From Embleya hyalina (GTDB lineage Bacteria > Actinomycetota > Actinomycetes > Streptomycetales > Streptomycetaceae): a stretch of DNA of 64,000 bases. Below the pieces are notes generated by a model. The model did not search any database, was not told the DNA's origin, and worked only from the letters and a program-made list of their open reading frames with translations. The number at the start of each line of letters is the position of its first letter. The stretch's first letter is position 1. The DNA lies in contig NZ_BIFH01000018.1 of NCBI RefSeq assembly GCF_003967355.1, positions 209,994 through 273,993 on the forward strand, given 5' to 3'. Both the position numbers and the translations under genes were made by a program. Shown here piece by piece: positions 43,251-55,383 of the stretch.

Positions 43251-46200
43251 GCGGCGGCGAAGACCGACTGCGGGACTACCTCAAGCGTGCGACCGTCGAC
43301 CTCCAGCGGGCCCGCGCCCGCATCGCCGAGTTGGAGCGACCACCCGAACCGATCGCCGTGATCGGCATGGCCTGCCGCTATCCCGGCGGCGTGCGCTCGC
43401 CCGAGGACCTGTGGCGGCTGGTCGCCGACGGGGTGGACGCGGTGAGCGGCTTCCCGAACGACCGGGGCTGGGCGGTGGACGACCTCTACCACCCCGATCC
43501 CGAACACCGGGGCACCAGTTACACGCGCGAAGGCGGATTCCTGGCCGGCGCGGGCGAGTTCGATCCCGCGTTCTTCGGGATCTCGCCGCACGAGGCGCTG
43601 GTCATGGACCCGCAGCAGCGGCTGCTCCTGGAGACCTCGTGGGAGGCGTTCGAACGGGCCGGGATCGATCGGCGCGCCCTGCGGGGCAGTTCCACCGGAG
43701 TCTTCGTCGGCGGCACCCCCAGCGGCTACGGCTTCGGGGCCGAGCGCCTGCCCGACGGGGTCGAGGGATACGCGCTCACCGGCGGGGTCGGCAGCGCGAT
43801 GTCGGGCCGGGTGTCCTACGTGCTCGGCCTGGAAGGCCCGTCGGTGACCGTGGACACCGCGTGTTCGTCCTCGCTGGTGGCGCTGCACCTGGCCGTGCAG
43901 GCGCTGCGGGGCGGCGAGTGCACGATGGCGCTCGCGGGCGGGGCGAGCGTGATCGCGGACCCGGCCGTCTTCGTCGAGTTCAGCCGCCAGGGCGTGTTGT
44001 CCGCCGACGGCCGGTGCAAGTCGTTCGCCGCGGCGGCCAACGGCACCGGGTGGGCCGAGGGGGTCGGGATGCTCCTGGTCGAGCGGCTGGGCGACGCGCG
44101 CCGCAGGGGGCACCCCGTACTGGCCGTGGTGCGCGGCAGCGCGGTCAACCAGGACGGCGCGAGCAACGGCCTCACCGCCCCCAACGGCCCCGCGCAACGA
44201 CGGGTGATCGAGGGGGCGTTGGCGAACGCGGGCCTGGCCCCCGCCGACATCGACGCGGTGGAGGCGCACGGCACCGGCACCCGGCTCGGCGACCCGATCG
44301 AGGCCCGGGCACTGATCGCCACGTACGGCGGCGGCCGGGACCCCGAACGGCCGCTGTGGATCGGCTCGGTGAAATCCAACATCGGCCACACCGCCGCCGC
44401 CGCCGGCGCGGCCGGGGTCATCAAGATGGTGATGGCGATGCGCCACGGGGTGCTGCCCGGCACGCTGCACGTGGACACGCCGACCCCGCACGTCGACTGG
44501 ACCGAGGGCGCCGTCGAAGTACTCGCCGAGGCCAGGAACTGGCCCGGCGACGAAGCACCGCGCCGAGCCGGCGTGTCGTCCTTCGGGATCAGCGGTACCA
44601 ACGCGCACCTGATCCTCGAACAGGCTCCCGAGGCGGCTCCCGACGCCGACGGGGAACCAGAGCCCGGCGCACCGGTGTTGCCCGACCCCGCCGTACTGCC
44701 GTTCGTCCTCTCCGCGGACAGCCCCGAGGGCCTGCGGGCCCAGGCCGCGCGCCTGGCCGCCCACCTGGACACCGACGCCGGCCGGGACGCCGCGCTGCCC
44801 GACCTGGCCCACTCCCTGCACGCCACCCGGTCCGCCCTGGACCACCGCGCCGTGGTCCGGGTCGGCGACCGCGACCACCTCCGGGAGGCGCTGGCGGGCC
44901 TCGCCGCCGGCACCCCGACCGCCGCGGTGACCAAGGGCTTGGCCCGGTACGGCGAACGCGTCGTGTTCGTCTTCCCCGGCCAGGGCTCCGAGTGGTTCGG
45001 GATGGCGGTCGAACTGCTCGATCGCGCACCGGTGTTCGCCGCGCGGATCGCCGCGTGCGAGCAGGCCCTCGCCCCGCATGTGGACTGGTCCCTCGAAGAG
45101 TTGTTGCGCGCCGACGCCGACACCGCACAGGCGTGGTTGACCCGCGTCGACGTGCTGCCGGCGGTGTTGTGGGCGGTGATGATCGCCCTGGCCGAACTGT
45201 GGCGCGCCTGCGGTGTCGAACCCGCCGCCGTGGTCGGCCATTCGCAGGGGGAGATCGCCGCCGCGCACATCGCGGGCGCCCTGAGCCTGGCCGACTCGGC
45301 GAAGATCGTCGCCCTGCGCGGCAAGGTCGTCACGGCGTTGGCCGGCCGCGGCGGCGTGCTCTCCGTCGGCGAATCCGCCGCCCGGGTCGGCGCGCGATTG
45401 CGACGGTGGCCCGGCCGGTTGTCGATCGCCGTGATCAACGGCCCCGGTTCCACCGGGATCTCCGGCGACACCGCCGCCCTCGACGAACTCACCGCCGAAT
45501 ACGCGGCCGAGCGCGTCCGCCACTGGCGCATCCCCACCACCTACGCCTCGCACAGCCCCCAGGTGGAGGAGATCCGCGACCGGCTGGTCGACGCCCTCGC
45601 CGGGATCGAACCGCGCCCGGCGCGCATCCCGTTCCACTCGACGGTCACCGCCGGCCGGTACGACACCACCGGCCTCGACGCCGACTACTGGTACCGCAAC
45701 CTGCGGCGGACCGTGCGCTTCGAGGAGACCGTACGCGGCCTCGTCGACGCCGGACACACCGCCTTCGTCGAGGTCAGCCCGAATCCCCTGCTGGTCCCGG
45801 GCATCGAGCAGATGCTGGACGAAACGGACCGCACCGCCGTCGCGCTCGGCACGCTGCGGCGCGGCCGACCGGATGTCGCACGATTCCTCGGTTCGCTCGC
45901 GGAAGCCCACGCGCACGGGCTGCCGGTCGCGTGGAACGCGGTCCTGGGCGCCGGTTTCGGACGGCGGGTGGCGCTGCCGACGTACGCGTTCCGACACCGG
46001 CACTACTGGCTGGAAAGCGGCGGCGGCCGGGCCGGCGCGGACGAGGTCGGGCTCGCCCCCGTCGACCATCCGCTCCTGCGCGCCGGGACCACGTTGTCCG
46101 ACCTCGGCCGGTCGGTGCTGACCGGGTCGATCTCGGCGCGGACGCACCCCTGGGTCGCCGATCACGCCGTCGATGACACCGTCGTGCTGCCCGCAACGGC

Positions 46201-47422
46201 CCTGGTGGAGCTGGTGATCCGGGCGGCGGACGAGGTGGGCTGCGGCCGGGTCGACGAACTCGACCTCGACATACCGCTGATCCTGCCGCCGACCGGCGGA
46301 GTGCGGCTGCAGGTCGTGGTGGGCCCGCCGGACGAAGCGGGCCGTCGCGAACTGACCGTGCACTCCCGCCCGATCGGCGACGGCGGGGCGGCCGAGGGGG
46401 GTTGGCAGCGCAACGCCACCGCCGTACTCGATCCCCGCGGCTCCGCCGCGGACTTCGACCTCACCACCTGGCCGCCGACCGATGCCGTCGCGGCGGACAT
46501 CGATGCCGTCCGGGACCGGGCTCGGGCCGTCGGCCGGGAGTACGGGCCCGCCTTCCGGGGCCCGGAACAGGTATGGCGGGTGGGCGAGGAGGTCTACGCG
46601 GAGGTCGTGCTGGGCGAGCGGGAGCGCGACGAGGCCGGGAGATACGGCCTGCATCCGGTGTTGCTCGACCTCGCGCTCCGGGCGTACGACCGGGGCGACC
46701 CGGGCGATTCGGACGACGGGGTTCGGCTGCCGTGGGTCTGGCGCGGTGTCTCGCTGCACGCCTCGGGGGCACGACGGCTGCGCGTGCGGCTCGTGCCGCG
46801 GGGCGCGGATACGGTGACCGTGCTGGTGGCCGACGGCATGGGTGCTCCGGTGTTGCGCGCCGAGTCCGTCGAACTGCGCCGGATCCGGGTCGAGCGGGCG
46901 ATCGACGCCGGCGGCGTGCGCGGCCCCGCCCGGGGACCGGCTCGACGGGTGGCGGCGGACGACGCGACGGCCCAGGGGCCCTCGCTCGGGCGACGGTTGT
47001 CCGGACTGTCTGCGGCGGACCGGGAGGACGTGCTCGTCGACCTGGTCCGCGCGCAGGTCGCCGCGGTGCTGGGCCACGGGTCCGCGGGCGCGGTGGATCC
47101 GGACCGGGCCTTCCGCGACCTGGGCTTCGATTCGCTCACCGCCGTGGAACTGCGCAACCGCCTCACCGCCGACACCGGCCTGCGACTGCCCGCGACGCTG
47201 GTCTTCGACCACCCCACGTCCGTCGACCTGGCGCGCCGGCTGCTCGCGGATCTGGCTCCGGAACCGGCCGATGTGCCGCCTCCCGGCACGGCGGGACCGG
47301 ACGCGTCGGGCGCCGGCGGCACGCCCGCCCACGACCGCGCCGAGGAGGCGGTGGCGTCGATCGCGCGGATGGACGCCGACGAACTCGTGCGCCTCGCGCT
47401 CGACGGGCTCGGGGAGGACTGA
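43247..47422 (+). CDS. Type I modular polyketide synthase PKS-6 (module M10)
   Basis: 1391 aa, ATG overlapping the PKS-5 stop (ATGA) behind GAAAGGTGA. Domain order: docking helix (RLRDYLKRA), KS (33-460; DTACSSS, EAHGTGT, KSNIGH), AT (572-857; GHSQGE and YASH, methylmalonyl), DH-like (935-1220) and ACP (1255-1335; GFDSL). The DH keeps His in DHAVDD and Asp in HPVLLDLAL, but the motif Gly is Asp and the DxxxH/Q residue is Arg. With no KR in the module it would have no beta-hydroxy substrate, so M10 should leave an alpha-methyl ketone. The C-terminal tail ends [12 protein letters not shown], unlike the SDDEMF/LLDEELG tails of PKS-1 to PKS-5. This other docking type pairs logically with the different N-terminus of PKS-7. 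There is no thioesterase. Confidence 0.97.
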
Positions 47423-47423
47423 G

Positions 47424-47455
47424 GGCGGGGCCGGCCCGCCGGGGTCCGCCCCGCC
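47424..47455. terminator. GC-rich hairpin between the convergent PKS-6 and PKS-7 genes
   Basis: The arms GGCGGGGC (47424-47431) and GCCCCGCC (47448-47455) pair perfectly around a 16-base loop, starting two bases after the PKS-6 stop. There is no U-tract. The position between two convergent stops fits a bidirectional terminator of the actinomycete kind. Confidence 0.55.
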
Positions 47456-47542
47456 GCGGCCGTCGTCCCACGCGCGGGCGGAGTACGCCGCGACGTCACC
47501 GGGATGCGTCGACGGGTCCGCCGGCGCCGCCGTTCGATGCCG

Positions 47543-50500
47543 TCACCGCGTCCTCGACGCGCCCAGCCAGTACGGCTCGCGTTGGAACGGGTAGGTCGGC
47601 AGCTCGATCCGCCGGGCGGGGACGTCCCGGAACAGCGCGGCGGGCTCCGGGTCGGCGCCGGCCGCGTACAGTCGGGCCACCGCCAGCGCCACCGCCCGAG
47701 CGGCGGGCAGTGTGTCCGACAGCAGGTGCACCGTGCCCGGCCGGTCCCCGCCGGGGGCGCCGAGCACCACGACGAGGTCGGTGCCGGGTGTCCCGGTCGC
47801 GGCGTCGTGCCCCTCGCCCGCCGTGCCGGTGCCGCCCGCTGCGTCGGTGTCGCTCACCACGTCGGTGTCACTCGCCGCGCCGGCGAGCAGCGCCGCGGCG
47901 TCGATCCGCGCGCCGCCGTCGGCCGTCAGGACGGGAACGCGCGCCGGCGCGACCGCGCGGTCGTTCGGGTCGGCGCTGCCCCGGGCGGCCACGGCGGCGG
48001 CCTGACGCAGGGTCAGGCTGCCGCCGAGATGGGCGGCGGCGAGCCGGCCCGCGCCGCGCCCGGCGATGGCGTCCGGGCGCAGCCCCAGGCTCTCCAGGAG
48101 CCGGTAGGCGGCGACGTGTGCCGCGAACGCGGCGGCGCCGGTGTACGGTTCGGCGTCCTTGCCCGGTGTGGGCAGCGGCCGATCCAGGTGGGGGGCGAGG
48201 GCACGGGCGGCCTCGTCCCAGGCGTGCGCGTAGGCCGGGAACGCCGCGTAGAACTCGGCCTCCGCGGCGGGCGAGCGCTCGTCGGCGTCGGGCAGCAGCG
48301 CCACCAGGCGGGCGTCGTCGTCGCCGACCCGCCCGGTGACCACGGCGGGATGCGGGGTGCCGGCGGCCAACGCGGCCAGCGCGTCCAGGAGTTCGGCCCG
48401 GTCTTCGGCCGGGATCGCGGCGCGTTGCTCGAACATGGTGCGGGTGGTGGCCAGCGACCGCGCCACCTCGGCCGGGGTGACGGTGTTCGCGCGGGCCGTC
48501 AGGTGCTCGCGCAATCGGCGGGCCTGTGCGGCGAGCGCGGGTGCGGTGCGGGCCGACAGCAGGCAGGGCGGCGGGCACGATCCGGTGTCGGATACCGGTG
48601 TCGTGGGCTCCTCGGGCGGCTGCTCCAGGATGAAGTGCACCTTGGTGCCGTTGCCGCCGAACGAGGACACCCCGGCGCGGCGCGGCCGTCCGGTTTCCGG
48701 CCAGGGCACCGCCCGGTGGGGCAGGGCGATGCCGCTGTGCTCCCAGTCGACGTCGGGCAGCGGCTCGGCGGCGTGCAGGGCTTCGGGTACGACGCCGTGT
48801 CGCATGGCCAGGATCGTCTTGATCACGCCGACCACCCCCGACGCGGCGTGGGGGTGGCCGATGTTGGCCTTGACGCTGCCCACCCACAGGGGCCGGTCGG
48901 CGGGACGGTGCCGGCCGTACGCGTCGATGATCGCCTCGGCCTCGACGGCGTCGCCGAGCGGCGTTCCGGTGCCGTGCGCCTCGACCACGTCGATGTCGGC
49001 CGGGCCGAGTCCGGCCTCGGCGAGCGCGAGTCGCATCACCCGACTCTGCGACGGGCCGTGCGGTGCGGTCAGCCCGTTGCCGGCGCCGTTGTGGTTCAGC
49101 GCCGAGCCGCGGATCACCGCGAGTTCCGGGTGACCACGTCGGCGGGCCTCGGAGCGGCGTTCGACGATCAGCACCCCGGCGCCCTCGCCCCACCCCGTGC
49201 CGTCGGCGGCGGCCGAGAAGGACTTGCACCGGCCGTCGGGCGCGATGCCGCCGAGGTTGTCGAAGGCGGCCGGGAACGCCAGTACGGTCACCCCGCCGAC
49301 CAGCGCGGAGTCGCACTCGCCGCGCCGCAGCGCCTCGCAGGCCAGGTGCAGGGCGACGCCGGAGGAGGAACAACCGGTGTCGACGGTGAGCGTGGGCCCC
49401 TCCAGACCGAACGTGTAGGCCACCCGGGCACAGGCGAACGCCGAGCCGGAGCCGGAGGACACGTAGGGCACGCTCGCCGGGGGAACCGCTCCCGGGTCGA
49501 AGACGTAGTTCTGGTAGAAGGTGCCCAGGTAGGCGCCGGTGCGGCCGGCGTCCACCCGCCGGGGGTCCTGCCCCGCGCGCTCCCACGCCTCCCACACCAG
49601 TTCCAGCAGCAGCCGCTGCTGGGGATCGATCACCAGCGCCTCGCCCGGACCGATGTCGAAGAACGCCGGGTCGAAGCCGGAGGCGCCGGTGATGAACCCG
49701 CCCTCGGGCAGCAGGCCGACGCCGGGCATGGTGTCGGTCAGGGCGGCGAACCGGTCCCGATTCCAGCCGCGGTCGTCCGGGGCGGGCCCGATCGCGTCCC
49801 CGCCGGCCGCCAGCAACTCCCAGAGCGCCTCCGGTGATTCGATGCCGCCGGGGAGCCGGCAGCTCATGCCGACGACGACCACGGGGTCGTCCTCGCCGAT
49901 CGGCTCGGCGCGACGGCGGGCGGCGACAACCGGAGCGGGTTCGTCCGTGTCCCCGGTGAGTCGGGTGCGCAGGTGTCGGGCGACGGCGCCGGGTGTGGGG
50001 TGGTCGTAGATCAGGCCGACCGGCAGGCGCAGCCCGGTGCCGGCGGCCAGCCGGTTGCGCAGGTCGACGGCGTTGAGCGAGTCGAAGCCCAGTTCGCGGA
50101 AGGGCCGCCCGGGGCCGACCGCGTCGCCGTCGGCGTGGCCGAGGACGGCGGCGGCCTGGGTGCGGACGAGGTCGAGCAGGATCCGGGTTCGCTCGGCGGG
50201 CGGTTCGGCGGCCAGTCGGGCGGCGAGGTCCGCGCCGTCGCCCGTGCCCGCGCCCGCGCCGACCGCTCGGCGCAGCGGGGCGCGGATCAGGCCCCGGTAC
50301 AGCGGCGGCGGGGCGGTGCCGGCGAGTCGGCGGGCGAACGCGTCGAGGTCGATGCGCAGCGGTACGAACAGCGCGGTGTCGGTGCGCAGCGCGGCGTCGA
50401 CGACGGCCATGCCCTCCGCCGTCGACAGGGCCTGGATCCCGGCATCGACCATGCGCTCCCGGTCGGCGCTCTTCACGCGGCGGGTCAGCTCGCTCGGTTG

Positions 50501-53500
50501 CGCCCACGGGCCCCAGGCCAGCGAGGTGGCGGGCAGGCCGTGCGCGCGGCGGCGGGCGGCCAGGGCGTCCAGGAAGGTGTTGGCGGCGGCGTAGTTGGCC
50601 TGCCCGGCGGTGCCCAGGACGCCCGCGGCCGAGGAGTAGAGCACGAACGCGGCCAGGGGCGCGTCGCGGGTGAGTTCGTCGAGGTGCACGGCGGCGTCCA
50701 CCTTGGGGCGGAAGACGGCGGCCAGGCGTTCGGGGGTCAGCGCGTCCACGACGGTGTCGTCGACGGCCGCCGCGGCGTGCACGACGGCGGTGAGGGGGTG
50801 CTCCGGGGGGATGGCGGCCAGGACGGCGGCGAGCGCGTCCCGGTCGGCGGCGTCGCACGCGGCGACGGTGACGTGGGCGCCTGACTCGCGCAGCTCGGCG
50901 ACCAGTTCCTCGGCGCCGGGGGTGGTCGGGCCGCGCCGGCTGAGCAGGGCCAGGTGCCGGATGCCGTGCCGGGACACCAGGTGGCGGGTCACGAGTCCGC
51001 CGAGGGTGCCGGTGCCTCCGGTGATGAGCACGGTGCCGTTCGGGTCGAGCGGGGTGTGTTCGGGCGCGGGGGTCGTGGCGGCCCGACCGAGCCGGGGGGC
51101 GCGCAGCGTGCCGTCGCGGACGACCAGCCGGGGTTCGCCGACGGCCAGGGCGGTGCGGAGGAGTTCGACGGAGAGCGGTGCGGTGATATCGGGGTTGGTG
51201 CCCGTGTCGGTGCTCGTGCTCGTGCCGGTGCCGGTGTCGAGCAGCAGCAGGCGTCCGGGGTGTTCGGCGGCGGCCGAGCCGACGAGTCCCCACAGCGGTG
51301 CGAGGGCCGGATCCGGGATCTCGCCCGCGTGCACGGCGATCGCGGTTCGGGTGAGCAACACCAGTCGGCTGTCGGCGAGTCGGTCGTCGCGCAGGAACGC
51401 CTGTACGGTCGCCAGGACGGCGCGGGTGGTGGCCTCGGGTCCGTCGTCGCCGGCCGGGATCGGGACGACGACGGCGTCCGGGACGCGGGCGCCCGCGGCG
51501 ACGGCGGCGCTCAGCGCCTCCTGATCGCGGTGGACCCGCACCTCGGCGCCGGCGGTGTGCGGAGCGGCGGACAGGCCCACGCGGTCGGGGACTTCGGTGA
51601 GCAGCGCCCAACGCGTCGGTGCGTCGTCCGCGGTCGCGGTCACCGGGGCCCACTCGACGCCGAACAGCAGGTCGGGCGGGAGCGCTGTCGCCGGGTCCGT
51701 CGCGGCGACCCGCCCGAAGGCCACCGGGCCGAGGTCGGCGAGGGGTTGCCCGGCGGCGTCCGCGAACGTCGCGGTGACCGTGCCGTCGGGGCCGGGACGG
51801 AGCCGGACGCGGGCGGCGTCGGCACCGACGGCGTGTACGGCGACCCGCCCGAGCGAGGTGGGCAGCAGGTCGTGGTCGCCGCCGTCGTCCGGGGTCGGTC
51901 GGGCGAGCCGCCAGGCCCGGAGCGCGGCGTCGAGCAGCGCGGGATGGATGCGGTGGCCCCGTACCTCGCCGGCGTCGGCGTCGAGCACCACATCGGCGAA
52001 CACCTCGTCCCCGCGCCGCCACAACCCGCGGATCCCCGCCGCGTCGGACGCGCCCTCCCGGTCGGGCGGTACGAGCGCGTCGGCGTCGTGCGGCGGCCAC
52101 TCGTGCTCCGCCGCGACCGGGGGCGGCCCCGGTTCGGCGAGCGCGGCGCCGGCGTATCGGACCCAGCCGCCGTTCCCGACGTCGGGGTGGCGGGCGTGCA
52201 CGGTGAGCGTACGGGCGGCGACGGTCACCTGGATCCGGGTGGCCCCCGTCGGGGACACCACCAACGGTCGGTCCAGGGTCAACGCCGCCACCGTGCCGCC
52301 CACCTCGTCGGCGGCGCGCACCGCCAAGTCCGCCAACGCCCCGGCGCCGAGCGTGGGTACGCCGCGCGCATCGGGCCGCACGCACGGGTCGAGCGCGCCG
52401 ACGGTGCCGGTCAGGACGACCTCGTCGCGCTCGGCCGATTCCAGCACGGCACCAAGGATCGTATGCTCGGCGGCGTCCAGGCCCAGTGCGGCCGGCTCGC
52501 CGGCCCGGCCGCCCGGCATCAGCCAGTAACGGGTGCCCTGGAACGGGTAGGTGGGCAACTCCACGTCCGCCGTGTCGACTTCGGCGAACAGCGGGCCGAG
52601 GTCGACCCGGGTGCCGCGCACCGCCGCCTCGGCCAACGAGGTACGAAACCGCAGCAGGGAGTCGTCGTCGCGGCGCAGCGTCGCGACGGCGACGGCATCC
52701 GCCTCGGTGCTCTCGATGCACTCCTCGACGGCCGCCGTGAGCACCGGGTGCGGCCCCATCTCGACGAACACACCGTGTCCGTGTCGCAGCAGTGCGCGCA
52801 CGCCCTGCTCCAGCAACACGGGCCGGCGCAGATTGCGGTACCAGTAGTCGGCGTTCAGATGTGTGGTGTCGATCCAGTCGCCGGTGACGGTGGACCACAT
52901 CGGCACTTCGCCGTCCCGGGGCACGATGTCCGCCAGTTCGGCGATCAGTTGCCCGCGCACGGCCTCGACCTGCGGCGAGTGCGAGGCGTAGTCGGCCGGG
53001 ACGCGGCGCACCCGCACACCGTCGGCCTCGCAGGCCCGGACGAAGACGTCGAGTCGATCCGGCGGGCCGGAAACGACGGTGGAGCGGGGGCCGTTGTGCG
53101 CGGCGACGGACAGTTCGGTACCGGTGTCGGCGATCCGGGCCAGGACCTCGTCGGCGGACAGGGCAACCGAGGCCATCCCGCCGCGACCGGCCAACGCGGC
53201 CACGGCCCGGCTGCGCAGTGCGACGACCTTGGCGCCGTCGGCCAGGGACAGCGCGCCGGCGACACAGGCCGCGGCGATCTCTCCCTGGGAGTGGCCGAGT
53301 ACGGCGGCCGGCCGCACACCGTGGTCCTGCCACAACCGGGCGAGGGAGACCATGACCGCCCACAGCGCCGGCTGCACGAGATCGACCCGGGCGAGCGCGG
53401 CCTCGTCGTCCAGCACCCGGCTCAGCGGCCGGTCCAGCCACGGCGCCAAGGCTTCCTCGCACGCGGCCAAGTGCGCGGCGAACGCCGGGCATTCGGCACG

Positions 53501-55288
53501 CAGCCGGGTCGCCATCCCGGTCCACTGGGAGCCCTGGCCGGGGAAGACGAAGACCACCTTGCCGCGGACGGTGGCCGCCCCCTCGACCAACAGCGGGGAC
53601 ACGGCGCCGGATTCGAGCGCCCGCAGCGGCTCGAAGGCCCGGTCGAGGTCGTCCACCAGGAGCACCGCCCGATGCTCGAAGGCGGCCCGGCGACCGGCCA
53701 GGGCGGCACCGATCGCGACGGGGTCCGGCCGGGGATCGCGCGCGCACCACTCGGCCAGTTGCCGCGCCCGCGCCCGCAGCGCCCGCGGGGTGGCCGCCGA
53801 CAACAACCACGGCACCGGTCCGCCGCGCAGCGGACCGTCGGGACGCCGCTCCCGAGGTACGGCCGGCGGCGGGTCGTCCGCGGGGTCGGCCTGTTCGAGC
53901 ACGACGTGCGCGTTGGTGCCGCTGACCCCGAACGAGGACACCGCGGCGCGGCGCGGCCGGTCGGTGTGCGGCCACGGGCGGGCCCGGTCGGCGAGCCGGA
54001 CGTGCCCCGCCGACCAGTCGATGTGCGGAGAGGGCGCGTCGATGTGCAGGGTGCGCGGCACCTGCCCGTGGCGCAGCGCCAGCACGGCCTTGATCACCCC
54101 GGCGACTCCCGCCGCGCCCTGGGCGTGGCCGATGTTGGACTTGACCGACCCGAGCCACAAGGGCCGTCGCGGATCGCGTCCCTGCCCGTACGTGGCCAGC
54201 AGGGCCTGTGCCTCGATCGGGTCGCCGAGTGTGGTGCCGGTGCCGTGCGCCTCGACGAGGTCGACCTGATCGGGCGTCAGTCCGGCGTCGGCGAGGGCGG
54301 CTCGGATCACCCGCTGCTGGGACGGGCCGTTGGGTGCGGTCAGTCCGTTCGACGCGCCGTCCTGGTTGACCGCCGAACCGCGCAGCACGGCGAGCACCCG
54401 TCGGCCGTTGCGACGGGCGTCCGACAGCCGTTCGACCAGCAACAGGCCCGCGCCCTCGGCCCACGCGGTCCCGTCGGCCGCGGCGGCGAAGGGTTTGCAG
54501 CGGTTGTCCGGGGCGCGCAGGCCCTGGTCGCCGAAGCCGTGGAAGATGGCGGGGGAGGCCATCACGGTCACCCCGCCGGCCAGGGCCAGCGAACACTCGC
54601 CGGAGCGCAGCGCCCGAACCGCCAGGTGCAGTGCCACGAGCGAGGAGGAGCAGGCGGTGTCCACGGTGACCGCCGGGCCCTCCAAGCCGTAGACGTAGGA
54701 GAGCCGGCCCGAGAGCACGCTGCTGGACGCGCCGCTGAGCAGGTAGGTGGCCACCCCCTCGGGCACCTCGGCGACGCCGTGGCCGTAGTTGCTGACCGTG
54801 GCGCCGACGAAGACGCCGGTGGAGCTGTGCCGGAGCGAGGCGGGCACGATGCCGGCGTTCTCCAGGACCTCCCAGGAGGTCTCCAGGAGCAGCCGCTGCT
54901 GGGGGTCCATCGCGAGCGCCTCGCGGGGCGAGATGCCGAAGACGGAGGCGTCGAAGTGGCCGGCGCGGTCGAGGAATCCGCCCTGGAGCCGCGGGCCGAT
55001 GCCGAGCCCGGCCGCGGCGAGGTCGAGCAACTGCCGTTCCCAGCCGCGATCGTCCGGCGGATCGCCGATGGTGTCGACGCCGTCGGCGAGCACCCGCCAC
55101 AGGTCCGGGGCGGAGGCGACCGACCCGGGCAGGCGGCAGCCCATCCCGACGATCGCGATCGGCTCGCCGGTGGCGGCGGTCAGTTCGGCGTTGTGCGCGC
55201 GCAGCCGTTCGTTCTGCGTCAGAGCCGCCCGAAGCGCCTCGACGAGCCGATCGGAAGGGGCGTTGGCACGCGGGGGTGTGGCACTCAC
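47543..55288 (-). CDS. Type I modular polyketide synthase PKS-7 (module M11 and terminal KS-AT0 M12)
   Basis: 2581 aa. The GTG at 55288 is chosen because GCGGAG lies 6 bases upstream and the docking coiled coil (LVEALRAAL...ERLRAHN) follows at once. Domain order: KS (40-462; catalytic residues intact), AT (580-864; GHSQGE, YASH, methylmalonyl), DH-like (940-1200; catalytic His lost, reading [10 protein letters not shown]), KR (1417-1653; [12 protein letters not shown]-type), ACP (1697-1780; GFDSL), a second KS (1799-2227) and a shrunken AT (about 2320-2530), then a post-AT linker (LPTYPFQ) and the stop. The second KS reads [15 protein letters not shown] and KANIGH, with GTKVH in place of GTNAH. 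Its partner AT reads AGRGAG at the nucleophile site, so Ser is Gly, and lacks the region carrying HAFH or YASH. M11 should leave a hydroxyl. M12 has no ACP and no thioesterase, so how the chain leaves is unclear. Confidence 0.97.
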   Translation of the reverse strand: MSATPPRANAPSDRLVEALRAALTQNERLRAHNAELTAATGEPIAIVGMGCRLPGSVASAPDLWRVLADGVDTIGDPPDDRGWERQLLDLAAAGLGIGPRLQGGFLDRAGHFDASVFGISPREALAMDPQQRLLLETSWEVLENAGIVPASLRHSSTGVFVGATVSNYGHGVAEVPEGVATYLLSGASSSVLSGRLSYVYGLEGPAVTVDTACSSSLVALHLAVRALRSGECSLALAGGVTVMASPAIFHGFGDQGLRAPDNRCKPFAAAADGTAWAEGAGLLLVERLSDARRNGRRVLAVLRGSAVNQDGASNGLTAPNGPSQQRVIRAALADAGLTPDQVDLVEAHGTGTTLGDPIEAQALLATYGQGRDPRRPLWLGSVKSNIGHAQGAAGVAGVIKAVLALRHGQVPRTLHIDAPSPHIDWSAGHVRLADRARPWPHTDRPRRAAVSSFGVSGTNAHVVLEQADPADDPPPAVPRERRPDGPLRGGPVPWLLSAATPRALRARARQLAEWCARDPRPDPVAIGAALAGRRAAFEHRAVLLVDDLDRAFEPLRALESGAVSPLLVEGAATVRGKVVFVFPGQGSQWTGMATRLRAECPAFAAHLAACEEALAPWLDRPLSRVLDDEAALARVDLVQPALWAVMVSLARLWQDHGVRPAAVLGHSQGEIAAACVAGALSLADGAKVVALRSRAVAALAGRGGMASVALSADEVLARIADTGTELSVAAHNGPRSTVVSGPPDRLDVFVRACEADGVRVRRVPADYASHSPQVEAVRGQLIAELADIVPRDGEVPMWSTVTGDWIDTTHLNADYWYRNLRRPVLLEQGVRALLRHGHGVFVEMGPHPVLTAAVEECIESTEADAVAVATLRRDDDSLLRFRTSLAEAAVRGTRVDLGPLFAEVDTADVELPTYPFQGTRYWLMPGGRAGEPAALGLDAAEHTILGAVLESAERDEVVLTGTVGALDPCVRPDARGVPTLGAGALADLAVRAADEVGGTVAALTLDRPLVVSPTGATRIQVTVAARTLTVHARHPDVGNGGWVRYAGAALAEPGPPPVAAEHEWPPHDADALVPPDREGASDAAGIRGLWRRGDEVFADVVLDADAGEVRGHRIHPALLDAALRAWRLARPTPDDGGDHDLLPTSLGRVAVHAVGADAARVRLRPGPDGTVTATFADAAGQPLADLGPVAFGRVAATDPATALPPDLLFGVEWAPVTATADDAPTRWALLTEVPDRVGLSAAPHTAGAEVRVHRDQEALSAAVAAGARVPDAVVVPIPAGDDGPEATTRAVLATVQAFLRDDRLADSRLVLLTRTAIAVHAGEIPDPALAPLWGLVGSAAAEHPGRLLLLDTGTGTSTSTDTGTNPDITAPLSVELLRTALAVGEPRLVVRDGTLRAPRLGRAATTPAPEHTPLDPNGTVLITGGTGTLGGLVTRHLVSRHGIRHLALLSRRGPTTPGAEELVAELRESGAHVTVAACDAADRDALAAVLAAIPPEHPLTAVVHAAAAVDDTVVDALTPERLAAVFRPKVDAAVHLDELTRDAPLAAFVLYSSAAGVLGTAGQANYAAANTFLDALAARRRAHGLPATSLAWGPWAQPSELTRRVKSADRERMVDAGIQALSTAEGMAVVDAALRTDTALFVPLRIDLDAFARRLAGTAPPPLYRGLIRAPLRRAVGAGAGTGDGADLAARLAAEPPAERTRILLDLVRTQAAAVLGHADGDAVGPGRPFRELGFDSLNAVDLRNRLAAGTGLRLPVGLIYDHPTPGAVARHLRTRLTGDTDEPAPVVAARRRAEPIGEDDPVVVVGMSCRLPGGIESPEALWELLAAGGDAIGPAPDDRGWNRDRFAALTDTMPGVGLLPEGGFITGASGFDPAFFDIGPGEALVIDPQQRLLLELVWEAWERAGQDPRRVDAGRTGAYLGTFYQNYVFDPGAVPPASVPYVSSGSGSAFACARVAYTFGLEGPTLTVDTGCSSSGVALHLACEALRRGECDSALVGGVTVLAFPAAFDNLGGIAPDGRCKSFSAAADGTGWGEGAGVLIVERRSEARRRGHPELAVIRGSALNHNGAGNGLTAPHGPSQSRVMRLALAEAGLGPADIDVVEAHGTGTPLGDAVEAEAIIDAYGRHRPADRPLWVGSVKANIGHPHAASGVVGVIKTILAMRHGVVPEALHAAEPLPDVDWEHSGIALPHRAVPWPETGRPRRAGVSSFGGNGTKVHFILEQPPEEPTTPVSDTGSCPPPCLLSARTAPALAAQARRLREHLTARANTVTPAEVARSLATTRTMFEQRAAIPAEDRAELLDALAALAAGTPHPAVVTGRVGDDDARLVALLPDADERSPAAEAEFYAAFPAYAHAWDEAARALAPHLDRPLPTPGKDAEPYTGAAAFAAHVAAYRLLESLGLRPDAIAGRGAGRLAAAHLGGSLTLRQAAAVAARGSADPNDRAVAPARVPVLTADGGARIDAAALLAGAASDTDVVSDTDAAGGTGTAGEGHDAATGTPGTDLVVVLGAPGGDRPGTVHLLSDTLPAARAVALAVARLYAAGADPEPAALFRDVPARRIELPTYPFQREPYWLGASRTR
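51198..51239 (-). repeat. Six-base-period repeat encoding a Thr-rich linker in PKS-7
   Basis: Alternating Thr-X codons (Thr with Gly, Ser or Asp) run for about seven 6-base units in the linker before the M11 KR. They make a flexible [12 protein letters not shown] segment. It looks like a replication-slippage product. Confidence 0.75.
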
Positions 55289-55383
55289 GCCGAACTCCGC
55301 TCGTCGCAGTGAACAGGCCGGCACCGGCACGGGCCCCGGCGGAGAACAGAACCATCCCCAACCTAGGCGCCGCGATCCGCGAT

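Noticed and set aside
50954..55312. Long plus-strand frame opposite PKS-7
   Set aside because: Low-complexity translation with no recognisable family; antisense shadow of PKS-7.
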